32,972 bases of DNA from Streptosporangiaceae bacterium (GTDB lineage Bacteria; Actinomycetota; Actinomycetes; Streptosporangiales; Streptosporangiaceae): positions 1 through 32,972 of the forward strand of contig JAFARZ010000318.1 of assembly GCA_019245115.1 (NCBI GenBank), given 5' to 3'. Below, piece after piece: positions 15,612 to 22,349 of this stretch. The notes beneath the pieces were generated by a model, which saw only the letters and a list, made by a program, of their open reading frames with translations, made no database searches and was not told the origin of the DNA. Every line of letters starts with the position of its first letter. Position 1 is the stretch's first letter. The position numbers and the translations under genes were made by a program.

Positions 15612-16367
15612 TCAGGCGAACGTTACCGTGACGTGCTGGAAGCCTAGGGATGTCATCATGCTGGTCAGCATGGACTTTGTGTTGTTCTGCGCGTCGGTCC
15701 GTAGCGGGCTCGCGGCGGCGGCCGTCTGGATCTTCTGCTGGGCCAGGATATAGACCTGCTGCTCTGAGTTCGGGTTGCCGCCGAAGAAGTTGCCGATGCG
15801 GGTGAACAGGCCCGACTGCTGCGCGAACACGTAGGACTGGTTCACGTTCAGCACGGCCGGTTCCAGTTGCGCTTTGGGCAGCTTGATGCTGACCGTCTTG
15901 CGGTCCTGGCTGACCGTGATGTCCGGGCCTTTCAGATGCGAGAAGTCGACGAAGGCGATGTCGCTGCCCTGCCCGACGAACAGCGTCTCGCTGCCGGCCA
16001 GGAAGCCGGGCAGGATGCCGTTGCGCTTGGTCAGGTCGACGACCACCTGGAACTCGCCGTTCGCCGCCTCATACCGGCTGAGCTGGCTGATCGACTTGAG
16101 GATGGCCGGCTGGGTGCTCACCGTGGTGGTCTCGCCGAACGGGTTCCGAAGCTGCGGGAGCAGGTGGATCGCGGACAGGACCAGCAGGAGCACGATGACC
16201 GCAGCCGCGGCGGTGATGATGCCGCCGACGGCTCCGGTGCTCGGGAACAGCCGAAGCCTTCGCCTTCTCAGCGGTCGGGTGATGTCGTGGTCAGTGGTGT
16301 ACCTGGGGTACTGGTCGGTTTGCTCTCGGGTGCCAGGCAGATCAGGCCTACCCGGCGTTCTCGGCAT
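15612..16367 (-). CDS. DUF4230 domain-containing membrane-anchored protein
   Basis: A 251-residue protein with an Arg-rich cytoplasmic N-terminus, one membrane helix (about residues 46-73, rich in Ala, Ile, Val and Leu) and an extracytoplasmic DUF4230 domain. The domain signature is visible in LKSISQLSRYEAANGEFQVV and in TLFVGQGSDIAFVDFSHLKG, followed by VSIKLPKAQLEPAVLN. The function of the family is not established. ATG 16367 is preferred because a CATAAT box lies ten bases upstream; ATG 16427 would add 20 residues and is possible. The gene diverges from the small membrane protein at 16458. Confidence 0.82.
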   Translation of the reverse strand: MPRTPGRPDLPGTREQTDQYPRYTTDHDITRPLRRRRLRLFPSTGAVGGIITAAAAVIVLLLVLSAIHLLPQLRNPFGETTTVSTQPAILKSISQLSRYEAANGEFQVVVDLTKRNGILPGFLAGSETLFVGQGSDIAFVDFSHLKGPDITVSQDRKTVSIKLPKAQLEPAVLNVNQSYVFAQQSGLFTRIGNFFGGNPNSEQQVYILAQQKIQTAAAASPLRTDAQNNTKSMLTSMMTSLGFQHVTVTFA

Positions 16368-16457
16368 ACGGGCCACGATTATGTCCGCTACCCCCAGATT
16401 GACGGTTAATTCGAGATTTTCCGGCATGTTTTGCCGTGACGGGGCATACACCGGTCT

Positions 16458-16745
16458 ATGTACAGGTACACGCGCCGCGACGGACGAACTCACCGGGTCG
16501 ACCGCTACACCGGGCGCCGCTGGCGCCGCGTCAGGCCGCGGTCACGGGCCGTCCGATGGCTGCTGTGGCTGCTGGTCCTGATCGTCGTGCTGATAATCCT
16601 TTCGCAGCTCTTCGGCGGCTTCCAGAAGGGCACCAAGGTCGGCGGCCTGGGCTCCGCTCCCGCCACCGTCACTGCCCCGCGGCAACCTGCCGTCGGCCAT
16701 GATCATGGGTCACAGGCGGTAACTATTTCCGCAAACGACCCATGA
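16458..16745 (+). CDS. Small single-span membrane protein, hypothetical
   Basis: A 95-residue open frame encoding a strongly basic N-terminus (about 30 residues with many Arg and Tyr). One clear membrane helix follows (about 33-52, WLLWLLVLIVVLIILSQLF), then a short Gly/Ala/Pro-rich outer tail. The basic tail should stay in the cytoplasm. No family is recognised. Its last 17 codons run into the inverted repeat 16697-16751, and the stop codon lies inside the second arm, so the native C-terminus may have been replaced by repeat sequence. There is no ribosome binding site. It is divergent from the DUF4230 gene. Confidence 0.5.
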   Translation: MYRYTRRDGRTHRVDRYTGRRWRRVRPRSRAVRWLLWLLVLIVVLIILSQLFGGFQKGTKVGGLGSAPATVTAPRQPAVGHDHGSQAVTISANDP

Positions 16746-16751
16746 TCATGG
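16697..16751. repeat. 15-bp perfect inverted repeat
   Basis: CCATGATCATGGGTC (16697-16711) and GACCCATGATCATGG (16737-16751) are exact reverse complements around 25 bases. Each arm itself holds the palindrome CCATGATCATGG. The structure ends ten bases before the GTG/ATG start of the TIGR03084 gene and includes the stop of the small membrane protein. It may act as a terminator or an operator. Confidence 0.7.
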
Positions 16752-16763
16752 AAAGCTTGTGTG

Positions 16764-17528
16764 ATGGCGGTCTTTGATGATCTTTCGGCCGAGGAGGAAC
16801 GGCTGGAAAGCATCCTCCTCGGTTTGAGCGACGCGGAGTGGCGGTCGGAGTCCGGTGCGGCCGGATGGACGGTGGCCGACGTCGTGCTCCATCTCGCGCA
16901 GTCGGAGGAGGGCGTCGTCGCCAGCACGGCGGGGGCGGACCTGCGCTCGGCCATCGCCGCGCGATCCGCTGGACCCGGCGGACCTGGCGGACCTGGCGGC
17001 ACGGTCAACGACCGGGCCGACGAACTGGTGCGCGCGGAACGGGCGGCGCCGACGGAGGTCTTCGCGCGCTGGCGGCAGGCACGCCGGGACGCGCTGGACG
17101 CGCTGCGGGCGGCGGATCCACAGCAGCCGCTGACCTGGGTGGCGGGTCCGGTCAAGCCCGCCACGCTGGCCACCACCCGGCTCGCCGAGCACTGGGCGCA
17201 CGGCCTGGACATCACCGGCCCGCTCGGCATCGACTTCGCCGACAACGAACGGCTGCGGCACATCGCCTGGCTGGCCCACCGCACGCTGCCGTATGCCCTG
17301 ACCATGGCCGGTGAACAGCCGACCGAAGTGCGGTGCGAACTGACCGCGCCGGACGGCACGAGCCACTGGACGTTCGGCCCGGAAAACGCGGGGTCGTCGA
17401 TCAGCGGACAGGCCGGCGCGTTCTGCCGGGTCGGCGCACAGCGCCTCAGCCCCGAAGCGTCCGGCCTGCGCACTACGGGCCCGCACGGCGCCACCGCGCT
17501 GCGCGTGCTGCGGACCTACGCGGTCTGA
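16764..17528 (+). CDS. TIGR03084 family metal-binding protein (mycothiol-dependent isomerase-like)
   Basis: A 254-residue protein of the DinB/maleylpyruvate-isomerase N-terminal fold. The N-terminal part LSAEEERLESILLGLSDAEW, followed by AAGWTVADVVLHLAQSE, carries the first metal-binding His. The later segment TTRLAEHWAHGLDI holds the His pair that completes the site, giving the three-His arrangement typical of mycothiol-dependent and related enzymes. A Gly-Pro-Gly repeat (GGPGGPGG) forms a loop near residue 75. The C-terminal half resembles the MDMPI C-terminal domain. ATG 16764, with GGAAAG eight bases upstream, is chosen over the adjacent GTG 16761. The reaction is not known. It converges with pnkp, 27 bases away. 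Confidence 0.8.
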   Translation: MAVFDDLSAEEERLESILLGLSDAEWRSESGAAGWTVADVVLHLAQSEEGVVASTAGADLRSAIAARSAGPGGPGGPGGTVNDRADELVRAERAAPTEVFARWRQARRDALDALRAADPQQPLTWVAGPVKPATLATTRLAEHWAHGLDITGPLGIDFADNERLRHIAWLAHRTLPYALTMAGEQPTEVRCELTAPDGTSHWTFGPENAGSSISGQAGAFCRVGAQRLSPEASGLRTTGPHGATALRVLRTYAV

Positions 17529-17555
17529 CCGCGACCGCTAACTGCTAACCACCCG

Positions 17556-20063
17556 TCACAGGCGAGGGTCGACGGGCTCGGATTCCAGGGCCAGGACGGC
17601 GAAGACGCATTCGTGCACCCGCCATAGCGGCTCGCCGCGCGCCGCGCGGTCCAGCGCCTCCAGGCCCAGGGCGTACTCGCGCAGCGCGAGGGAGCGCTTG
17701 TGGCCGAGCGCGCGGTTGCGCAGCCGGGCCAGGTTCGCCGGCTCCAGATAGTCGGGTCCGTAGATGATCCGCAGGTACTCGCGGCCGCGCACCTTCAGCC
17801 CGGGCTGGACGAGCCCCTTCAGACCGCGTGTCAAGCCACCGGCAGGTTTCACCACCATGCCCTCTCCCCCGGCGGCGGTCAGCTCCTCCCACCACGTCAC
17901 TCCGGCGCCCTCCGATCCGGGGTCGGTGAGCGACACCACGCATCGCCGCGTCGCGGTAAACAGCGAAGGATCCGCCGCAACGAGCCGGTCCGCCAAGTCG
18001 AGGTGCCACAGGTGCGGACGGTCGTGGTAGATGGCGCCTTCGGTCGCCAGGAGCTGGAAGGGGGCGATGCGGACGCCGTCCAGGCCGGAGGTCGGCCAGC
18101 AGTACCGCAGATACGCCTGCGTGAACCTCGCGGCGTTGGCCGACCGAGCCCGCGTGCTGCCGAGTAGCGGCTGTAGGGGGATGCCGCGCGCGGCGGCGTC
18201 CTCCAGCAACCGCACGGCGACCGGCAGCGCGGCGCGGGCCGCGGCGCCGGTCGCCGCGTACTGATCGCGTAGCAACTGCCCGGCCTTGGCATTCCAGGGC
18301 ATCAGCTCGGCGTCGAGCAGCAGCCAGGAAGTCCCGAGCGAATCGAACAGCTCGGCTTTCTCAAGACAAGCACGTACCCGCGAGGTCAGCGCCTGCGTCA
18401 GTTCGGCATCGAAGAACGAGCGTCCAGTGCGCGTCCACATCCCATTCCCGAACCGCGAACCGGGACGCGAGACAAGCAGCACCGCCCGCGACCCCATGTG
18501 CTTCTCCTCGCACACCACGGATTCGACCCCGTCGCTCCGATACGCAGAAAAAGCAGCAGACGGATGTTCAAGCACGTCCCCGTCCGAAGCAGCGGCCACG
18601 GGCGCCATGGTCGGGGGCAGGTACAACAACAGCCGAGGGTCGATCGCGAAGCGACTCATAACCTCCAATGCCGCCGCCGCATGGGCCTCACGCACGCTGA
18701 CCCGGCCGATATACCCGGTCTCGATGACGCGCTTTCCGGACACGTCGGTGATGTCGAGGACGCCGGGATCACGCTGTCCGGTGGGAGCAACCCCGGGGAA
18801 AGGCTTCGCCGGTGTGTAGTAAACAGCGCCCGCGGAAACTGAAACAACAGTACGTTCGGGATAATTCAAAGCACTGAGACGGCCACCAAAAACACAACCG
18901 GTATCGAGGCACAGGGTGTTGTTGAGCCACTCGATCGCTGGTACTGGGGTGTGGCCGTAGAGCACCATGGCCTTTCCGCGGTACTCCTCCGCCCACGGGT
19001 AGCGGACCGGCAGGCCGTACTCGTCGGTCTCCCCGGTGGTCTGCCCGTACAGGCAGAACTCGCGCACCCGGCCGGACGTGCGCCCGTGGTAGCGCTCGAT
19101 CAGCCCGGCGTGCGAGACGACCAGCCGCCCGCCGTCCAGCACGTAATGGCTGAGCAGTCCGTCGATGAACTGTCCGGCGGCATCCCGGAACCCGGGCGGC
19201 TCAGCATCGAGTTGCGCCAGCGACTCGGCCAGGCCGTGGTTGATCTTCACGTTGCGGCCGCGCAGCGCGCGCAGCAGCTTGGCCTCGTGGTTGCCCATCA
19301 CGCACAGCGCTGTCCCGGCCTCGACCATGCCCATGACCAGGCGCAGCACACCGGGCGTGTCGGGGCCGCGGTCGACCAGGTCGCCGAGGAAGATCGCCCG
19401 CCGGGCGTCCGGGTGGCGGGCGGAGGTGGGCCGGCCAGCCTCGTCGCGCTCCAGCTCATAGCCGAGTCCGGCGAGCAGCGCCTCAAGCTCGGCGCGGCAG
19501 CCGTGCACGTCGCCGATCACGTCGAACGGCCCGGTCTCGTGCCGCAGGTCGTTGAACAGGCGGGTCCTGGTCACCGTCGCCGCATCGACCTCTGCCTCGC
19601 CGCGCAGCACGTGCACGTAGCGAAAACCCTCGCGCTGCAATCCTTTGAGGCCGCGTTTGAGCTGGTCGCGCTGGCGGCGCACCACGGCGGCGCCGAAGTC
19701 GCGATCCGGCCGCGTGGCGTTCCGCGCCACGCACACACCGTCCGGCACGTCGAGGACGACCGCCACCGGCAGCACGTCGTGCTCCCTGGCCAGCGCCACC
19801 AGCCCGCGCCGCACCTCGGACTGCACGTTTGTCGCGTCGACGACGGTCAGCCGGCCGGCCGCCAGCCGCTTGCCGGTGATGTAGTGCAGCACGTCGAATG
19901 CCGCCTTCGTTGCCGACTGGTCGTTCTCATCATCCGAGACCAGCCCGCGGCAGAAATCCGACGAGATCACCTCCGTGGGCCGGAAATGCTTTGCCGCGAA
20001 GGTGGACTTTCCGGATCCGGACGCGCCGACGAGCACGACGAGGCTCAGCTCAGGGATGTCCAT
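17556..20063 (-). CDS. pnkp: Polynucleotide kinase-phosphatase (bacterial RNA repair ligase Pnkp)
   Basis: An 835-residue three-domain RNA end-healing and sealing enzyme. Residues 1-170 are the 5'-OH kinase, with P-loop GASGSGKST (13-21) and Asp36 in SSDFCRG. Residues about 178-430 are the metallophosphatase that removes 2',3'-cyclic phosphates: DVHG (185-188), GDLVDRG (227-233), GNHE (257-260), His318 and GHTP (370-373). Residues about 475-835 are the adenylyltransferase module with KHMGSRA, Lys521 being the likely AMP acceptor. In characterised bacteria Pnkp needs Hen1 to seal RNA, and hen1 lies directly upstream. The stop and start overlap as TGATG with GGAGG inside hen1. ATG 20063 matches the family start; the frame continues upstream only through hen1 DNA. 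Length agrees with known Pnkp proteins. Confidence 0.95.
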   Translation of the reverse strand: MDIPELSLVVLVGASGSGKSTFAAKHFRPTEVISSDFCRGLVSDDENDQSATKAAFDVLHYITGKRLAAGRLTVVDATNVQSEVRRGLVALAREHDVLPVAVVLDVPDGVCVARNATRPDRDFGAAVVRRQRDQLKRGLKGLQREGFRYVHVLRGEAEVDAATVTRTRLFNDLRHETGPFDVIGDVHGCRAELEALLAGLGYELERDEAGRPTSARHPDARRAIFLGDLVDRGPDTPGVLRLVMGMVEAGTALCVMGNHEAKLLRALRGRNVKINHGLAESLAQLDAEPPGFRDAAGQFIDGLLSHYVLDGGRLVVSHAGLIERYHGRTSGRVREFCLYGQTTGETDEYGLPVRYPWAEEYRGKAMVLYGHTPVPAIEWLNNTLCLDTGCVFGGRLSALNYPERTVVSVSAGAVYYTPAKPFPGVAPTGQRDPGVLDITDVSGKRVIETGYIGRVSVREAHAAAALEVMSRFAIDPRLLLYLPPTMAPVAAASDGDVLEHPSAAFSAYRSDGVESVVCEEKHMGSRAVLLVSRPGSRFGNGMWTRTGRSFFDAELTQALTSRVRACLEKAELFDSLGTSWLLLDAELMPWNAKAGQLLRDQYAATGAAARAALPVAVRLLEDAAARGIPLQPLLGSTRARSANAARFTQAYLRYCWPTSGLDGVRIAPFQLLATEGAIYHDRPHLWHLDLADRLVAADPSLFTATRRCVVSLTDPGSEGAGVTWWEELTAAGGEGMVVKPAGGLTRGLKGLVQPGLKVRGREYLRIIYGPDYLEPANLARLRNRALGHKRSLALREYALGLEALDRAARGEPLWRVHECVFAVLALESEPVDPRL

Positions 20064-21598
20064 CACGCCTCCTTCGCGTCCTTTGTGTGCTTTGTGTGCT
20101 TTGTGAACACGGCTAGCTGGGTCGGTGGCCCGGCCTCGTCGTCCACGTCGCCGACGGCGCGGAACGCCGCCGCGTACCCATATCCGGCCGAGATTCGCGT
20201 CGCCCACTCCGTGAACTCGGCGCGGGTCCACTCGAACCGGTGGTCGCGGTGCCTGAAGTGTCCCGGCGGCAGCGTGTCATAGCGCACGTTGTATTCGGCG
20301 TTCGGCGTCGTGACCACCACGGTGCCGGGCGCGGCGAAGCCGAACACCGCCAGCTCCAGTGACGGCAGCCGGTCCGGGTCGACGTGCTCGATGACTTCCA
20401 TCAGCACGGCCGCGTCGAGTCCGGCCAGCCGGTCGTCGCGGTAGGTCAGGGCGGACTGGAAAAGCTTCAGCCGTTCCCGCTGCTTGTCCGGCATCCGGTC
20501 CAGGCGGAGCCGCCGCGCCGCGAGCTGGAGCGCCCGCATCGACACGTCGGTCGCGACGATTTGCTTGACGTCCTTGAGGTCGGTGTCCGCGAGCAGGTCG
20601 GCGATGAGCTCGCCAGCCCCGCAGCCGAAATCCCCGACCGTGCGGGCGTTGATCTCGCGCAGCACGGCCAGTACGGCCGCGCGGCGCCGCGACCGGAGGT
20701 CCAGGCCAATTGGGAACTGCGACCGGAGGTCCAGGCCAATTCGGGGCTGTACCGCCAGCGGCTTTTGCGCCTCGTCCGCCTCCGGGTGCGGGTGGCCGAC
20801 CGCGTTGTCCAGTTCCTCCGGATCGGTGTCGTCGGTCTCCGCGAGGCGGGCCAGCGCCGCTGAGGTCAGCTCCCGCCGGTGCGCCAGGTACCGCTGCGTG
20901 ATCAGCGCCCTCTCCGGGTGGCCGGCCAGCCAGTCGCCGCCCGCGCGGATCAGCTTGTCGACCTCGTCGGTGGTCACCCAGTAGTGCTTGGCATCGTCGA
21001 GCGCCGGCAGCAGCACATAGAGGTGGTTGAGCGCGTTCCGCAGGGTCAGCGTGCCTGCCAGAGCCAGGTCAAGGTAAGGCGAATCACCCCACCCGGCCGG
21101 ATCAAGCGGGACGGCGTTGGCTGTCACGGCCCAGCCCAGCGGCTCGAACACCCGGCGTGCCAGGTCGGCGCCGCGGCCGGAGGCCCAGGCAAATTCAGCG
21201 CCGCCACGGCAGCGCAGCGCGGGCACCCTTATCTCCAGCGGGATCGGGGTCGCGGCGAGCTCCGGCCGGGCGTCGCAGCGGCCGGTCAGCGCGGTGCGGA
21301 ACACCTCCTTCAGCGCCACGGCCAGCATGCTGGACGCCGCATAAGGCCGGTCGTTCACGTACTGGGTCAGCTCGCCGTGCGTGCCGCCGTTGCCGCGGCC
21401 GTTGCTGCCTCGGACCAGTGCGATCGGATCGACCTCGAGCAGCAGCGCCGCCGTGCAGGTCTGCGCTGTGGCCTCGGGGTAGAACACGTGCGCCGTTCCC
21501 GCCGATACTGCGAACGATTGCAGCCGGTCCGGATGCTTGTGCAGCAGATATCCCAGATCGGTCGCGGGCCTGCAAGTCGCCGTAATGGTCAACAGCAC
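20063..21598 (-). CDS. hen1: 3'-terminal RNA ribose 2'-O-methyltransferase Hen1
   Basis: A 511-residue partner of Pnkp. It methylates the 2'-OH at the broken RNA end before sealing, which protects the repaired site against renewed cleavage by ribotoxins. Residues 1-250 form the N-terminal domain that activates Pnkp ligation (start LLTITATCRPATDLGYLLHK). Residues about 305-495 are the methyltransferase: SAM motif DFGCGAGE (323-330), metal ligands Glu401, Glu404 and His405 in EVIEHVD, and the His-rich loop HFRHRDHRFEW (447-457). The linker has a 10-residue tandem duplication (IGLDLRS at 287 and 297). The C-terminus is a TKHTKHTKDAK repeat from tandem CTTTGTGTG DNA. GTG 21598 matches the family start and follows a TTAGAT box by seven bases. 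The gene is coupled to pnkp by TGATG. Confidence 0.96.
   Translation of the reverse strand: MLLTITATCRPATDLGYLLHKHPDRLQSFAVSAGTAHVFYPEATAQTCTAALLLEVDPIALVRGSNGRGNGGTHGELTQYVNDRPYAASSMLAVALKEVFRTALTGRCDARPELAATPIPLEIRVPALRCRGGAEFAWASGRGADLARRVFEPLGWAVTANAVPLDPAGWGDSPYLDLALAGTLTLRNALNHLYVLLPALDDAKHYWVTTDEVDKLIRAGGDWLAGHPERALITQRYLAHRRELTSAALARLAETDDTDPEELDNAVGHPHPEADEAQKPLAVQPRIGLDLRSQFPIGLDLRSRRRAAVLAVLREINARTVGDFGCGAGELIADLLADTDLKDVKQIVATDVSMRALQLAARRLRLDRMPDKQRERLKLFQSALTYRDDRLAGLDAAVLMEVIEHVDPDRLPSLELAVFGFAAPGTVVVTTPNAEYNVRYDTLPPGHFRHRDHRFEWTRAEFTEWATRISAGYGYAAAFRAVGDVDDEAGPPTQLAVFTKHTKHTKDAKEA
20689..20741 (-). repeat. 30-bp in-frame tandem duplication inside hen1
   Basis: The 23-base string 20689-20711 recurs exactly at 20719-20741, a period of 30 bases. 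On the coding strand this duplicates ten codons in the linker between the ligation-activating domain and the methyltransferase domain. Because the unit is a multiple of three the frame is kept. Confidence 0.9.
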
Positions 21599-21605
21599 GA
21601 CTGCA

Positions 21606-21611
21606 ATCTAA
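21606..21611 (-). promoter_or_regulatory. Candidate -10 box of a leaderless hen1 promoter
   Basis: On the minus strand TTAGAT is followed by seven bases and then the GTG start of hen1. No Shine-Dalgarno sequence precedes the GTG. No clear -35 hexamer was found; an A-run and TTGCAA lie near 21630. If correct, the hen1-pnkp pair has its own promoter, separate from the LysE gene upstream. Confidence 0.45.
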
Positions 21612-21675
21612 CCGTCAAGGCAAACCATTTTTTGCAACGAACGAACTGTGGTTTCTCCCCTGGGACCCTGGCCCG

Positions 21676-22305
21676 CTAGACGTGCTGGGTGGCCAGCTTG
21701 GCGCTGAATCCCAGCAGGACGGCGCCGGTGGTGGCGTCGAGGGAGCACCGGACCTTGCGGCGGGCGAGCACGGTCCGGAGCCCGTGCATGCCAGCGACGA
21801 TCACGAACAGCCAGGCCATACCGAGGATCGAGAACGTCGAGCCGATGAGCAGCACCCAGCCGAAGCCGACGCCCGAGGGCAGGAACTGCGGGAGGACCGC
21901 GAGGAAGAACACCAGGACCTTGGGGTTTGTGATGTTGGAGACGAAGCCCTGACGCCAGCCCGCCAGCGCGACGCCCGTTCCAGGCATCTGGGTGTTGTCG
22001 AGTGAGGTGTACTCGCCACGGATAGCCGACCGGACGGCCTGGATGCCCAGGTAGGCGAGATAGCAGACACCAGCCCACTTGATTGCCTGGAACACAGGCT
22101 CGGCCCGCAAGATGATCGCCGAGAGCCCGGTGACGGCCGCCATCCCTTGCAGCAGGTTGGAACTCGAGACGCCGGAGGCGGTCCAGCCGCCGCGTTGCCT
22201 GCCGCCCACCAGGGTGTTCTTCGTCACGACAGCGAAATCCGGTCCGGGGATGAGGATGATCACGATGGCGAAGGCGAGGAACTCGCCGTACCTGGACAAG
22301 GACAT
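21676..22305 (-). CDS. LysE/RhtB family amino-acid exporter
   Basis: A 209-residue membrane protein with six predicted helices. The N-terminal helix AFAIVIILIPGPDFAVVTKN carries the conserved P-G-P motif of the LysE/RhtB superfamily, and GRQRGGWTASGVSSSNLLQG follows as the usual loop. NPKVLVFFLAVLPQF (about 132-146) is the second strongly conserved segment, starting helix 4. Members export lysine, threonine, homoserine or other amino acids. ATG 22305 is preferred to the TTG at 22314; a GATAAT box ends nine bases before it. The gene diverges from dinB and lies upstream of hen1 on the same strand with a 77-base gap, but hen1 seems to have its own promoter. Confidence 0.92.
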   Translation of the reverse strand: MSLSRYGEFLAFAIVIILIPGPDFAVVTKNTLVGGRQRGGWTASGVSSSNLLQGMAAVTGLSAIILRAEPVFQAIKWAGVCYLAYLGIQAVRSAIRGEYTSLDNTQMPGTGVALAGWRQGFVSNITNPKVLVFFLAVLPQFLPSGVGFGWVLLIGSTFSILGMAWLFVIVAGMHGLRTVLARRKVRCSLDATTGAVLLGFSAKLATQHV

Positions 22306-22314
22306 ACGACGCAA

Positions 22315-22343
22315 ATTATCCCAGGGGCGGCTGTGCGTACATT
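22315..22343. promoter_or_regulatory. Compact divergent lysE / dinB promoter region
   Basis: Only 44 bases separate the two start codons. Minus-strand GATAAT (22320-22315) serves the exporter gene. Plus-strand TACATT (22338-22343) ends six bases before the dinB ATG. The 17 bases between the two boxes would be the spacer for both promoters, so each promoter's -35 position falls on the other's -10 box. Simultaneous use looks impossible. No LexA-like (GAACN4GTTC) site is seen near dinB. Confidence 0.5.
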
Positions 22344-22349
22344 TGTTTT

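Noticed and set aside
20064..20231. A 56-residue N-terminal extension of Pnkp
   Set aside because: It lies within hen1 and precedes the known family start; GGAGG and ATG at 20063 decide the start.
18951..20282. A 443-codon open frame on the plus strand
   Set aside because: Antisense to pnkp and hen1, whose motifs are complete; no recognisable product.
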